Notes: generated by a model not told the origin, from the sequence alone. A stretch of 64,000 bases of DNA from Aristolochia californica (GCA_029961685.1 JARWKL010000009.1:27901208-27965207); one strand, 5' to 3'; shown: positions 33,801-38,875, counted from the first letter of the stretch. A program made the numbers and translations.

Positions 33801-36310
33801 ACTTTTAAATATTGATAGAAGGCAAGCTGAAATGACATGTTTAGTGATTGGTGTGACCACCTTCTTATTTGCTCTGAATTTTTATTTCTAAAAAGATGGG
33901 GCCCTTACGTAATAAATAGACAGAGTAAATTTACTCGACCATTCAGGCCCTTGAGATTCCTCTTGTACCTTCATACTTCATGTAATAAATAGACAGAGTA
34001 AATTTACTCCACCATTCAGGCCCTTGAGATTCCTCTTGTACCTTCATACTTCATGCTAACAGCAATCTCAGTCATGAAAACCCATCACATGGTCCCCTTT
34101 GTTTGGTCTTAAAATGGTATGTACAAAGAGTGGCATGCGTATGCAGGAGAGAGAGAGAGGACTGAAGGTAGCCCTCGTTTTCTTCTTCTCTATGGAAGCA
34201 AGATCATGCCACATCAAATCCTTTTTCGGCCAGTTATCTCCTCACTATACATCAATCATGGGGAGTAACCCAAGGCAAGATGAGAAGCAAGAGATACATG
34301 CAAAAGAAAGACCATTAATTGGAAATATAAAGGTTAGAAAAATAGCTATGTTACTTTCTGTAAACAGGTAAGCCAGGACTGAAAGGAAGCTGAATGCTAA
34401 AGTTTAATAGGTCACCTTGCTTGTTAGGAGACTAAGATGTTTGTCTTCAACATCTTGTGCAAATTCAAGGTTTATCTGCTTAACATGGTGGTATCTGGAC
34501 TGCAATGTATAAAAATCACACAGAAAGGAGTTACTCTTCAAGGAATTAATATCTGTACTCCAGAAATCAAGATTATAATAACAGAAAGATGCAGATTGAA
34601 CAATTTAATGTGCAGAGGATGTAGTTCAACTATTCATGTGGATTGATTCACTAGAGGAAGATTCAGCGTTAATCTAGCTGCTCTATCAGCAGGACTTCAA
34701 AGCTTTTCACTATAGGTACAAATATGGAGTTCTACACCTCATTAACTCGGGTTTTTGGTTGACAATCCTTTCCACTTCATGAACAATATAAGTCGTTTTT
34801 TTTTTTCTGACAGCTCAAGCATAAGCATCTACAAGAAATAAAATATACATACTGTTTTGAAGAATAAATACATAAGAACTGTGCACAGTATAGTTATATA
34901 TACTTCAAGAAAAATGGGCAACTTTTAAGCTCCCAAAAGTGCCTTTTATGAACCTTCTTATGAGCCTTTACCAACAGATGAAATATTACCACTAACTTTC
35001 TTTTTCTTTTTTGAACTTATACCATTACCTATGCCTATTTAGAACAGGTCAGTGAACTCCTCAGGACTGTACAACCTCTTTTATCATCAAAGTGGAAGAA
35101 TCCTAATTCAAGCCTTTACTTTTCTCACCCTTTTGCTGATCTATTTATCAAAGTTTAGCTCAGAGAGTATATTGAAATTGTCCCTTTTCAGTATGAAACT
35201 AATTTATCTGTCTATCCTTTGCTGACTTAATAGTGCATAATTAGGAAAATAATTTCTAGTGTAAATAGGAATTCGTATGAAAAAGAGTGAAAAAGAAGTA
35301 GAAGAGGAAATAAAAGAGGAACAGAAGACCAGACATGCTTTTCATTTTCGAACATAAATTGAATCGATTATGTGATGGTTAGCCTCCATAAAAGTCAGGG
35401 AGAAAGCATATCATGTTGCTGAAATAAAGATTAAAATGTACCAACATTTCCAGTAAAATTTATTAGATCTAACACATTTTAGCACAGTAGCTCAAAAGAT
35501 GCAAACAAACTAACCAGTGCAAGGGCAGCTGTAAGTCGCTCGCCAGCTTTATTCATTTCATGCAGATCAAGGACCTACAAAGTCAACAAATATAACTTGT
35601 AAACAATATGTGTGAAGAAACATTGTATTTGAACATAAGAAGTCAGGCAAAATGAGCTATATGATTCGGTCTGGTACATAGAGCATATTATCGTTTTTCT
35701 TTATGATTAATACACATAAAAGAAAAGGAAAAATGCACTCCCTTTTAGCACATTTTCCGCACTGCAATCAAGACACTGTGACATGCCATGGCAGTTGCAC
35801 AAAATTGTGAACTCGAAACTTGCCATGTATTGGTGCCACCTACCAGAGCAAGAGATATAACCAGAAGAAAGTGATTTTTGAATCTTCATAGCAAGTTGAA
35901 ACAAGGACAAGCAGTGAAGAGGTCCTCATGGAAACAAACCCAAATAACTAACACAAGAGGAAAAAAATTTGAAAGTAGTGCACTGAAAGAGCGGCGAAGT
36001 TCTACCGCGCCATCCTTGAGAAGCCTGGATCGTTACTTAAGAGATTTGATTATACAAGCATTCCATGAGTCTACAAGACTTGGAAAATTAATAAGTATGA
36101 TGAGCGTTTAAGTGCGAATTTAGCAATTCGGGAGAAATGGGAAACAAAAGAAACCTGCCAAAGAGACGCATCAGAGGCCAAAGTGCGGCAGCACCAAGGG
36201 CTAACCAGCAGCAGCGTCACTACGTCTCGTTGGGGGAGGACCGTGCTCACTATCTGGAATACTCGAGGGAGAGTAACCCTGTTCCTGAGTTCGACTTCCG
36301 TTTCGTCCAT
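3789..36310 (-). CDS. F-box/leucine-rich-repeat protein gene, 12 exons over 32.5 kb, one frameshift
   Basis: F-box proteins of this type are substrate-recognition subunits of SCF ubiquitin ligases: the F-box binds the SKP1-like adaptor and the leucine-rich repeats bind the target. The target is not known here. Joined exons give about 348 residues, close to the At3g58530-type plant family (about 350, recalled from knowledge). The F-box spans roughly residues 14-52 ([16 protein letters not shown] then [12 protein letters not shown]). Cysteine-containing LRRs follow to the end, with cores such as [31 protein letters not shown] and [13 protein letters not shown]. The chosen ATG at 36310 lies 13 codons before LPRV as in the family; the frame is open upstream to an ATG at 36391. 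All eleven introns are GT-AG. Intron sizes from the 5' side are 580, 1015, 9696, 99, 622, 1920, 177, 80, 17077, 85 and 123 bp. Exon 6 has one extra base, so as written the product stops after about 181 residues. It is either a recent pseudogene or a functional gene with a sequence error. Confidence 0.92.
3978..4083 (-). CDS. F-box gene exon 11 (LRR)
   Basis: 106 nt: T plus 35 codons, [15 protein letters not shown] to [13 protein letters not shown]. Acceptor AAATGCAG, donor GTCGGT. Two consecutive LRR units, the best conserved part of the gene. Confidence 0.94.
4169..4237 (-). CDS. F-box gene exon 10 (LRR)
   Basis: 69 nt: G completing tryptophan, 22 codons [19 protein letters not shown] to LL, then AG. 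Acceptor CTTGACAG, donor GTAAAT. Its phase fits exon 9 across 17,077 bp of intron, the best evidence that the two halves belong to one gene. Confidence 0.92.
4479..4753 (+). repeat. LTR-like segment with degenerate primer-binding site
   Basis: Begins TGTTGAATAATG, ends ACTTTACA, and is followed by TTGTATTAGAGTGG, one mismatch from a Copia-type initiator-methionine tRNA primer site. Its last 100 bases resemble 20915-21052 at the other end of intron 9 (both pyrimidine-rich and ending near CTACAACT). ATTAC occurs just before 4479 and again at 21047. These may be the two ends of one old element that received all the later insertions; this is inference. Confidence 0.5.
5065..5677 (-). pseudogene. 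Copia RNase H remnant
   Basis: Minus strand reads [20 protein letters not shown], then [20 protein letters not shown], then LVTWWSKK, and further on [15 protein letters not shown] and [14 protein letters not shown]. These are the ordered RNase H landmarks of Copia pol, broken by frameshifts. The C-terminal side faces 5065. The sequence is interrupted at 5678 by a TRIM LTR. Confidence 0.85.
5678..5932 (-). repeat. Truncated TRIM (LTR plus internal repeats)
   Basis: 5678-5797 is the reverse complement of the 118-bp LTR seen at 22178-22295. A C-rich tract, which is a polypurine tract on the minus strand, follows. Then come three degenerate copies of the internal unit (GTGGATAATTTTAAGTGTAGG type). 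The second LTR is missing because the element abuts a Copia leader at 5933. Confidence 0.8.
5933..7785 (+). pseudogene. Copia leader, gag and protease copy, close relative of 12740-18099
   Basis: Collinear with the leader, gag and protease of the nearly complete Copia, in opposite orientation. The gag ATG is at 6421 ([11 protein letters not shown]), with [34 protein letters not shown] and [11 protein letters not shown]. The zinc knuckle near 7230-7275 reads [15 protein letters not shown] protease-like stretch [14 protein letters not shown] follows. In-frame stops occur at 6924 and 7272. Similarity ends near 7770, before the integrase, and both LTRs are absent. Its close identity to the minus copy suggests a recent shared source. 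Confidence 0.9.
7900..8560 (-). pseudogene. Copia reverse transcriptase remnant with an embedded repeat
   Basis: Minus strand around 8125-8160 reads [14 protein letters not shown], a mutated Copia YVDD region. The stretch at 8360-8540 gives pieces of the upstream [14 protein letters not shown] segment. 8200-8345 in between is a separate repeat rich in AAGCTCAAGCTCG motifs, starting near GGGGTGGCA; it resembles non-autonomous hAT-like elements but no paired ends were confirmed. Confidence 0.65.
8630..8799 (+). repeat. Four degenerate tandem units of about 39-50 bp
   Basis: Units share GAAAATAYARTCCRTGTAYA then GCTGTGAATA. They start at about 8630, 8668, 8718 and 8767. They sit just upstream of, or inside, the LTR that ends at 8986. 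Confidence 0.8.
8800..8998 (+). repeat. 3' part of a Copia LTR and primer-binding site
   Basis: The LTR ends TTTTGTCA at 8986 and is followed at once by TGGTATCAGAGC (8987-8998), the standard plant Copia primer site. The LTR start is not resolved, and no matching second LTR was found in the window. The following 350 bases hold no recognisable gag. Confidence 0.75.
9365..9690 (+). pseudogene. LINE RNase H remnant
   Basis: Starts [13 protein letters not shown], equivalent to the KLNFDGS motif of plant L1-type RNase H, then a [10 protein letters not shown] stretch and, after frameshifts, an [10 protein letters not shown] piece. It is flanked by unrelated Copia sequence and lacks a poly(A) tail. 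Confidence 0.7.
9691..9900 (+). pseudogene. Older Copia reverse transcriptase, fragment 1 of 3
   Basis: Shows [17 protein letters not shown], then [12 protein letters not shown] in shifting frames, which are the QLDVKNAFL and [10 protein letters not shown] landmarks of Copia RT. It continues directly at 12639 once the LINE at 9901-12638 is removed. One AGTTATG at the break is the LINE target duplication. Confidence 0.8.
9901..12638 (+). mobile_element. 5'-truncated L1-type LINE with target duplication
   Basis: Bounded by AGTTATG at 9894-9900 and 12639-12645, with a short A run at the 3' end (12632-12639). It contains the 3' two thirds of ORF2: reverse transcriptase, the zf-RVT region and RNase H. 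The endonuclease is missing, as expected for 5' truncation during target-primed insertion. It split an older Copia RT. Confidence 0.92.
9915..12590 (+). pseudogene. LINE ORF2: reverse transcriptase, zf-RVT, RNase H
   Basis: A non-LTR reverse transcriptase that copied LINE RNA at the nicked target. RT landmarks in order: [39 protein letters not shown] and the catalytic YADD at about 10545. zf-RVT follows ([18 protein letters not shown], then [18 protein letters not shown] around 11725-11785). The RNase H at 12160-12580 carries NFDGS, AEL, EGDSK and an ending VDNQAKLG. Breaks: TGA at 10308, TAG at 10836, frameshifts near 10890 and 11700, and TAG at 12484. It cannot make a working protein. The affiliation to plant L1-type LINEs with a C-terminal RNase H follows from the domain order. 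Confidence 0.92.
12639..12739 (+). pseudogene. Older Copia reverse transcriptase, fragment 2 of 3
   Basis: Reads [13 protein letters not shown] and, after a frameshift, LHLLFM leading into YVDD. The catalytic YVDD codons are cut by the Copia element inserted at 12740: the TAGAT of the duplication is part of the YVDD coding bases. Confidence 0.85.
12740..13048 (-). repeat. 3' LTR of the Copia element
   Basis: 309 bp. On the plus strand it begins TGAAAAATAGG and ends TATTTTAACA. A 12-bp sequence near its start that is present in the partner LTR (around 17805) is missing here. Confidence 0.95.
13061..14989 (-). pseudogene. Copia pol: linker, reverse transcriptase and RNase H
   Basis: Order on the minus strand: a serine/proline-rich integrase-RT linker (14585-14995), then RT with [59 protein letters not shown] and catalytic [12 protein letters not shown] (about 13990). 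[13 protein letters not shown] and [17 protein letters not shown] follow. RNase H shows [49 protein letters not shown] and [14 protein letters not shown]. Breaks: a one-base loss and a TAG near 14190-14215 after DLQEEV, a TAA near 13726, and a stop in the RNase H near 13436. RT would copy the genomic RNA in the particle and RNase H would remove the template. Confidence 0.93.
14990..16134 (-). pseudogene. Copia pol: protease end and integrase
   Basis: After the protease the strand reads [19 protein letters not shown], a GAG-pre-integrase zinc finger ([11 protein letters not shown], then CESCQLGKH), and the integrase core. The core keeps its catalytic acids in [16 protein letters not shown] and [13 protein letters not shown], and ends with [10 protein letters not shown] and [17 protein letters not shown]. 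One stop interrupts it at 15181 (after VLSGQLPL) and another just after the protease at 16135. The integrase would insert the cDNA, giving the 5-bp duplication seen here. Confidence 0.92.
16135..17262 (-). pseudogene. Copia gag and start of protease
   Basis: Starts at ATG 17262 ([11 protein letters not shown]). A TAG replaces the AGG of the sister copy about 23 codons in, after which the frame stays open to 16135. Gag landmarks: [48 protein letters not shown]. The zinc knuckle [14 protein letters not shown] is an intact CX2CX4HX4C, which packages RNA. The protease site is [13 protein letters not shown], with glutamate where Copia proteases have the catalytic glycine of D-S-G. Confidence 0.93.
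17769..17780 (-). other. Copia primer-binding site
   Basis: TGGTATTAGAGC on the minus strand, directly after the 5' LTR. It is complementary to the 3' end region of the initiator methionine tRNA as in most plant Copia elements, with T for C at position 7. Confidence 0.9.
17781..18099 (-). repeat. 5' LTR of the Copia element
   Basis: 319 bp, matching the LTR at 12740-13048 along its whole length, with the primer site at its inner edge. Confidence 0.95.
18100..19010 (+). pseudogene. Older Copia RT/RNase H, fragment 3 of 3
   Basis: Continues fragment 2 after removal of the inserted Copia: [14 protein letters not shown], then [16 protein letters not shown] with [14 protein letters not shown], then a broken RNase H including [24 protein letters not shown]. 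Many stops and frameshifts make it much older than both insertions in it. 3' of 19010 no clear LTR follows. Confidence 0.85.
19010..19440. other. Unassigned intron sequence
   Basis: Contains pyrimidine-rich sequence around 19195-19260 that may be a decayed LTR of the older Copia. No coding region or paired repeat was recognised. Confidence 0.3.
19440..19690 (-). pseudogene. Copia RNase H fragment containing a TRIM LTR piece
   Basis: 19440-19502 resembles the RT-RNase H linker also seen at 5640-5677. 19503-19575 matches the TRIM LTR in minus orientation. 19580-19690 is close to 13087-13200 of the complete Copia (the same run TCTCCCAACTGGTCT). It is a mosaic of three families in 250 bp. Confidence 0.7.
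19690..20548 (-). pseudogene. 5' region of a Copia element: leader and gag start
   Basis: Minus strand contains [12 protein letters not shown], equivalent to the gag motif LVxxWLVNSM of neighbouring copies, preceded by a diverged N-terminal region ([14 protein letters not shown]). Its leader runs up to a primer-site-like CTACTCTAATACCA at 20535-20548. Decayed. Confidence 0.6.
20549..20914 (-). repeat. LTR of a minus-strand Copia
   Basis: On the minus strand it starts TGTTGGAATTTTGCGG at 20914 and reaches the primer site at 20548. Contains a purine-rich tract at 20600-20700 and a 50-bp internal duplication (20750-20840, the TTCAATAACTCACTTAAAAC repeat). No partner LTR was found. Confidence 0.6.
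20915..21052 (+). repeat. LTR fragment similar to 4650-4753
   Basis: Shares the order GGGACC...CTCTCTCCTTTCTGC...CTCTTCCTCTTTC...CTATCTTACC...CTACAACT with the LTR at 4479-4753, on the same strand. It sits just inside the 3' edge of exon 9's intron. See the entry at 4479. Confidence 0.5.
21315..21382 (-). CDS. F-box gene exon 9 (LRR)
   Basis: 68 nt: 22 codons plus [17 protein letters not shown] to SLNLT, then W across the junction. Acceptor ATTCCAG, donor GTATGT. The 17-kb intron 9 follows directly. Confidence 0.93.
21463..21535 (-). CDS. F-box gene exon 8 (LRR)
   Basis: 73 nt: C completing a serine codon, then 24 codons, [14 protein letters not shown] to [10 protein letters not shown]. Acceptor CAAGCAG, donor GTAAAT. 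Confidence 0.93.
21713..21799 (-). CDS. F-box gene exon 7 (LRR)
   Basis: 87 nt: G, 28 codons, then AG. It reads [18 protein letters not shown] then [10 protein letters not shown]. Acceptor TTATTAG, donor GTTTGC. A single LRR unit. Confidence 0.93.
22178..22624 (+). mobile_element. Complete TRIM element with target duplication, in intron 6
   Basis: 447 bp. Two LTRs of 118 bp (22178-22295 and 22507-22624) share TAGTGAGTACAAA, then GGTTTCCTAAGTTGG and GGGATGGGCCTTGGACCCAA. The primer site TGGTATCAGCGCAGG directly follows LTR 1. The polypurine tract GAAGGGGGG precedes LTR 2. Flanks carry AATTT at 22173-22177 and 22625-22629. The internal 211 bp hold about four degenerate 40-bp units (CTACACCTAAACTATCCACTT type) and no gene. 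TRIMs have no coding capacity and depend on proteins of full-size LTR elements. LTR 1 starts TA instead of TG. Confidence 0.92.
22865..23080 (-). pseudogene. LINE RNase H remnant in intron 6
   Basis: Minus strand reads [20 protein letters not shown] and, after frameshifts, [10 protein letters not shown] and [12 protein letters not shown], which follow the E.DS..I.SW to ADxLARxG order of plant LINE RNase H. No tail or target duplication was found. Confidence 0.7.
23200..23470. repeat. Possible LTR remnant
   Basis: A purine-rich tract (GAGAGAGGAAGAAGGAGAG type) is followed by CCCTAATC and AT-rich sequence with TTACACCTCCAAATTACA. The layout resembles the LTR ends at 28300-28440 and 48540-48720, but no boundary could be set. 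Confidence 0.3.
23720..23791 (-). CDS. F-box gene exon 6 with a one-base insertion
   Basis: Acceptor TTTGCAG, donor GTACTC. The exon should contribute 71 nt (23 codons plus AG) to keep phase between exon 5 and exon 7, but it is 72 nt long. The extra base lies in the A4 run at 23760-23763 (T4 on the coding strand). Before it the reading is [10 protein letters not shown]; after it a TAA comes two codons later. In the shifted frame the expected [12 protein letters not shown] follows. This is the only break in the whole reconstructed coding sequence. Confidence 0.88.
23888..24300 (-). mobile_element. Short 5'-truncated LINE in intron 5
   Basis: A T8 run at about 23892-23899 is the poly(A) tail on the minus strand. 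The 5' part at 24180-24290 reads [20 protein letters not shown], the end of LINE RNase H. Between them lies a GAAGAA-rich 3' UTR-like stretch (23940-24010). A target duplication is not clear. Confidence 0.65.
24414..24489 (-). CDS. F-box gene exon 5 (LRR)
   Basis: 76 nt: one G completing the arginine codon of exon 4, then 25 codons, [15 protein letters not shown] to LNLSGCK. Acceptor GAGTTCAG, donor GTACTATG. Only 99 bp of intron separates it from exon 4. Confidence 0.93.
24589..24719 (-). CDS. F-box gene exon 4 (LRR)
   Basis: 131 nt: 43 codons plus AG, starting [16 protein letters not shown] and ending SIYWNV(R). Acceptor GTTGGCAG, donor GTATTCC. It encodes the first clear LRR unit, [14 protein letters not shown]. 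Confidence 0.93.
25083..25317 (+). repeat. LTR, part 1, split by a LINE
   Basis: Starts TGTTGAAGTTGAGG. It continues at 26414 after removal of the LINE and one copy of its target duplication. It belongs with 26414-26495. Confidence 0.6.
25318..26399 (-). mobile_element. 5'-truncated LINE with 14-bp target duplication
   Basis: Minus orientation. The poly(A) tail appears as T17 at 25319-25335. TAACGCAGTTG(C/T)TG flanks it at 25304-25317 and 26400-26413, 13 of 14 bases identical. Only the end of ORF2 is present, which is typical of incomplete target-primed reverse transcription. It interrupts an LTR in intron 3. Confidence 0.93.
25354..26390 (-). pseudogene. LINE ORF2 3' end: zf-RVT and RNase H
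   Basis: zf-RVT at 26010-26330 shows [17 protein letters not shown] and [20 protein letters not shown]. RNase H at 25360-25820 shows [53 protein letters not shown] and [14 protein letters not shown]. The domains are cut by TAG near 26010 and stops around 25880-26000. It is a relative of the LINE at 9901-12638 (shared PPWRHW and GCPGP). Confidence 0.92.
26414..26495 (+). repeat. LTR, part 2, with primer-site-like sequence
   Basis: Second part of the LTR started at 25083. It ends ATTCTACA at 26495 and is followed by TGGTAATCAAAAC, a poor match to the usual TGGTATCAGAGC site. Total LTR length without the LINE is about 317 bp. Confidence 0.55.
26496..27000. other. Unassigned sequence in intron 3
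   Basis: No gene recognised. It may be leader of the element whose LTR ends at 26495, followed by the start of the Gypsy-like fragment below. Confidence 0.3.
27000..27435 (+). pseudogene. LTR-element leader and gag start, probably Gypsy
   Basis: A primer-site-like TGGTATCAAGGC at 27170-27181 is followed by a short frame starting at 27197: [20 protein letters not shown], then [11 protein letters not shown] and TGA. A lysine/glutamate coiled-coil start of this kind is usual for gag of some plant Gypsy elements. Truncated at 27435. Confidence 0.5.
27440..28010 (+). repeat. Two diverged direct repeats of about 130 bp, 445 bp apart
   Basis: 27445-27585 and 27887-28010 share CTCTTCTCCAACT, TCCAAACCCTAA, TTTCTCTCTTC and GGTTCATAA/GGCTCATAA. 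The spacing and polarity look like the 3' halves of two LTRs of a small element. No primer site or polypurine tract was identified. The space between holds no gene. Confidence 0.5.
28300..28778 (-). pseudogene. Copia RNase H end and LTR edge
   Basis: Minus strand reads [20 protein letters not shown] and [18 protein letters not shown], standard Copia RNase H C-terminal landmarks. TAGGTGATTCATCACAACTC and a purine-rich tract at 28310-28400 form the LTR side. It is joined at 28779 to an unrelated Gypsy gag piece. Confidence 0.8.
28779..29600 (-). pseudogene. Gypsy-like gag and leader remnant
   Basis: Minus strand contains [11 protein letters not shown], then a stretch of decayed codons, then [20 protein letters not shown]. 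This is the PxxYLxW ... W..LK..L...F.P..Y.. order of Gypsy retrotransposon gag. Further out, GCTCTAATACTAA at 29432-29444 is a primer-site-like sequence on the minus strand, followed by possible LTR sequence to 29590. Confidence 0.6.
29689..29985 (-). pseudogene. LINE ORF2 endonuclease start fused to RNase H end
   Basis: Reads [20 protein letters not shown], then [13 protein letters not shown], the N-terminal motifs of the apurinic-type endonuclease (the SWNVRG and TETK landmarks). After GHSGGI it changes without a frame break to [20 protein letters not shown], the end of RNase H. The junction is near 29770. The reading frame survives across the deletion. Confidence 0.88.
30405..32124 (-). 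pseudogene. LINE ORF1 with proline/serine-rich C-terminal part
   Basis: ORF1 proteins bind LINE RNA as chaperones. The upstream part (32124 to 31489) reads [19 protein letters not shown], then [16 protein letters not shown] and [13 protein letters not shown], similar to the DUF4283 region of plant LINE ORF1. A long proline- and serine-rich part follows in several frames, with tandem units around 31030-31240. A further piece at 32356-32700 ([18 protein letters not shown]) probably belongs to its N-terminus. Frame breaks separate the parts. Confidence 0.65.
32809..33199 (+). repeat. Solo LTR with target duplication
   Basis: 391 bp, TGTTGGAAGATGAG to AAATTCTACA, flanked by GTGGG at 32804-32808 and 33200-33204. 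It has TATA-like ACTATAAATAAAGG near 32980. It is the same family as the split LTR at 49107-49207 plus 52151-52424 (shared GTTGTAGCCCTA and CTAAGAGGTAG). A solo LTR is the usual product of recombination between the two LTRs of one element. Confidence 0.92.
33560..33775 (+). repeat. LTR-like remnant with TATA box
   Basis: Contains TGTTAGTCTTCTATT, GGGTAGTTTAATTG and a TATA-like ATTATAAATAGAGG at 33701-33714, then CATAAATTCA. The layout matches the U3-R part of a plant LTR. No partner. Confidence 0.45.
33910..34055 (+). repeat. 73-bp tandem duplication in intron 3
   Basis: 33910-33982 and 33983-34055 differ at a single base (G/C at 33936). The recency implied by near identity contrasts with the surrounding old sequence. 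Confidence 0.95.
34416..34499 (-). CDS. F-box gene exon 3
   Basis: 84 nt, 28 codons, [16 protein letters not shown] then [12 protein letters not shown]. Acceptor ATTGCAG, donor GTGACC. The INLEFAQ segment is characteristic of this F-box/LRR family. The intron that follows is 9.7 kb and full of transposons. Confidence 0.92.
34500..36154. other. Introns 1 and 2 of the F-box gene, no transposon recognised
   Basis: Apart from exon 2 (35515-35574), nothing coding. AT-rich ordinary intron sequence; by length (580 and 1015 bp) these are close to normal plant introns. Confidence 0.6.
35515..35574 (-). CDS. F-box gene exon 2
   Basis: 60 nt, exactly 20 codons, reading [14 protein letters not shown] then TAALAL. 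Acceptor TTTGTAG, donor GTTAG. Phase 0 on both sides. It continues the conserved segment after the F-box. Confidence 0.92.
36155..36310 (-). CDS. F-box gene exon 1 (F-box domain)
   Basis: 156 nt, 52 codons, starting [12 protein letters not shown] and ending SLWQ, with donor GTTTCTTTTG. It holds the F-box: LPRVFQIV, then LPQRDVV, then SPWCCRTL. It ends in phase 0, matching exon 2. Confidence 0.92.
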
Positions 36311-37010
36311 TTCAATCACAATATTCGTCACCTCAGGAGCGAATGTGACCAATACATCACCAGCGGGATACAGGAAAAGAAGCACAATCAACAGAGGTTT
36401 TAAGACGGTCCGGCATACGCTTCATGGATAACTGAGGGGAGTTGAGTGAAAAATTGAATTGAACATAAATTAATTGATTCAATTTTAACTCATCTTTGGG
36501 GTGATAGTGTAGACGAGTTCAAGTGTACTAGAAAATAGAATATATACCTAAACAGATAATTAACCAAAATAAATATTGATTATTATACTTATAAGTGATT
36601 CAATGTGTAGTATTAGAATATATTAATATTTTAATTAATTAAAAACTTTATTATATTACTTAATAATTATAGTTTATGATAAAATTAAAACAATAATATG
36701 TGACTAGAATAAATTATTTAAAATAAATAAATAAGTTAAAAATAACATAAGTGAATATAATAAATAAATAAATTATTTTGTAATAACATAAGATATAGTT
36801 TAACATTAAAACTCACTATTTTAATACAAAATAAAAAAATACATAATAAATAAATAAATGTATTAATTTATCAATAACATAATATATATTTTACATATTA
36901 TTAATTAATAATATATTAACAAAAAATGAAAAGCTAATGGTTTAATTAATTGGATAATTAAACCAATTATGACGATGGTTTAATTTTTCCTAACTTAGGA
37001 AAAATTATAC
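36311..37010. promoter_or_regulatory. Upstream region of the F-box gene
   Basis: 36311-36425 is ordinary sequence, the likely 5' UTR and core promoter. From about 36440 the base composition changes abruptly to very AT-rich with many TAATAA and AATAAATAAATA runs. This suggests an inserted AT-rich repeat placing a limit on the native promoter. No single TATA box can be chosen. Confidence 0.4.
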
Positions 37011-37019
37011 ATCGTCTTC

Positions 37020-37475
37020 CTTAGCACACGTCGTCTTCCTCAGCGCCGGGCCAGCGGGCAACGGTGACGGAGGCGATGTTCCGACGGTACGCCGAGAGGG
37101 AGAAAAGAGGGAGGTCGAGAGAGAAGAGAAGTCGGGAGGCCGAGAGGCTCTGCGACAGAGGCTCGGCCTCCCGTGCTCTGCGACAGAGGCTCGGCTTCCC
37201 GTGCTCTGCGACGAAGGCCGAGAGGGAGGAGAAAAAAAAACTTTGTTGAAGGATCGCGGGGGGAAAGAGGAAGGAGCAACGCGCGTCGCGCGCTTCAATC
37301 AATTAATTTGCAAAATAGGTATGAATCAGCTTTCCCCGATTTTTGCCTAAGCGAATGAAGTGGTGTAATCTCACTTTAATGTAATTCATTCTACACTAAC
37401 GTCATTATTTAATGAACTAAGTAATACAGGGGGAATTCATTACACTTCATTGTGGACTAACCCCCTAGGGAAATC
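37020..37475. repeat. GC-rich island with 28-bp repeats and a transposon-like end
   Basis: 37020-37300 is GC-rich between two AT-rich blocks. GCTCTGCGACAGAGGCTCGG starts at 37147 and 37175, with a partial third copy at 37203 (period 28). The right edge ends GTGGACTAACCCCC at 37457-37470, the inverted form of the GGGGGTTAGTC ends seen in the PIF/Harbinger element at 57 kb. It may be a non-autonomous relative, but a matching left end was not found. Confidence 0.5.
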
Positions 37476-37479
37476 ATAA

Positions 37480-38875
37480 AAAAATTATAAAATAAATAAA
37501 AACTTATAAAAACATATACATTTTAATATATAATATAGTATACATAATTTTTGAAACATAAAGGTAGTGTAGAGGATCCAACTATTGTTTGGCAAGAGAG
37601 AGATAATGTAATGACCTAGAAATTTTGTTCAAAAAATGAGAAAATGTATGACAGATTGATCAATGGCTGAAAATTATAAACATATATTGTAAACTAACCA
37701 TAAACCTTATTGTCATTAAGTTTATTTTAATCTTAATACTTTAAGTGTTCAATAATAAACTATTAGAAATGAATAATTAAACATTACTTGTTAAATATTA
37801 AATGTTAAGCGTTAACCATTTGTTAATTATTAATAGATATTTAGTTATTCATTTTAAATTAATTAAATTATTAATTATTAAAAATAATTATTCTGAAAGG
37901 ATGTTACTATCAAGTTAATTATCCCTATATTTATATTTAATTCATCATTAATCATTGAATATTGGTTGTTACCTATGGTAATGTTAGTTATTAAATAGTA
38001 CTTGATTGAAAAATATAATCTAATTATTAGTTATCAATTTATTTATAAAATATTTAATCATTAACTACTATTAATCATTATGCATATTTTTAAACAAAAA
38101 AATTTCTTAGTTAATTATTATTATTTGCATCAGCGCTCCCATTAACATCAAAGTATTCAACACCAATTGCTAATTCATCAAGTAGGTAATAATGCATAAT
38201 GTAGTTTCCCAAGTGCAATTAATCTCAAATTTATGACAAAAAATTTAAAACTACATTTCAAACATGAGGAGAAATGGTAGAAGAAGGACAAACATAAAAA
38301 GAAGAACAACAAAGGAAGAAGAACAACCAGCTTTGTTGACCCAAATGGCGCCTCAAGGAGGTGAATTGAGTGTTTATTAAAAGTTCTAAGTGTTAATGAA
38401 ATTAAAAAATATAATGCAAGATAAAACACACACCAACCCCATAATACAAAGATTTTTTGTTATCAATAGTCCCCTGGTAATAGTCACCATCTAACATTTT
38501 TTACTTAAAGAAAAATCATTAATCTCTCTATTTTGAAATTGCAAAAGGACTCATGGCTCCTTTTAGCCCAACTAGTGCGGGCCAATTTTCACACCACATG
38601 ATTGATCGATCATCCACTTTACACCGATCAATCAATGTAAACTCATTTTTTTTTCAAATAGGTAAAAAATGGCTAGTTTAGCTAGGGGGAACTCATAAAT
38701 ACCCCACCAAACCTCCCATTGAAAAGTTAATGAGCCTTTATTAGTATATCCAGAAGCATTTCCCCCCAATCCCTTGCAAATCTTCTTATAGTGCATTTTT
38801 GAGAAAGAGTGAGTCAAACTCTAAAAAAATTCATTCTCTTTTCTTGTACCATCACCATTGCACACATTTTTCATT
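37480..38875. other. AT-rich intergenic sequence
   Basis: Rich in TTAATTATTA-type runs. No gene, paired repeat or LTR recognised before 38876. Confidence 0.5.

Noticed and set aside
36311..36391. Upstream ATG at 36391 as the start of the F-box protein
   Set aside because: It would add 27 hydrophobic residues not found in the family; the ATG at 36310 gives the usual distance to the F-box. It cannot be fully excluded.
37005..37358. Several overlapping open frames on both strands
   Set aside because: GC-rich repeat island; frames on opposite strands mirror each other and match no domain.
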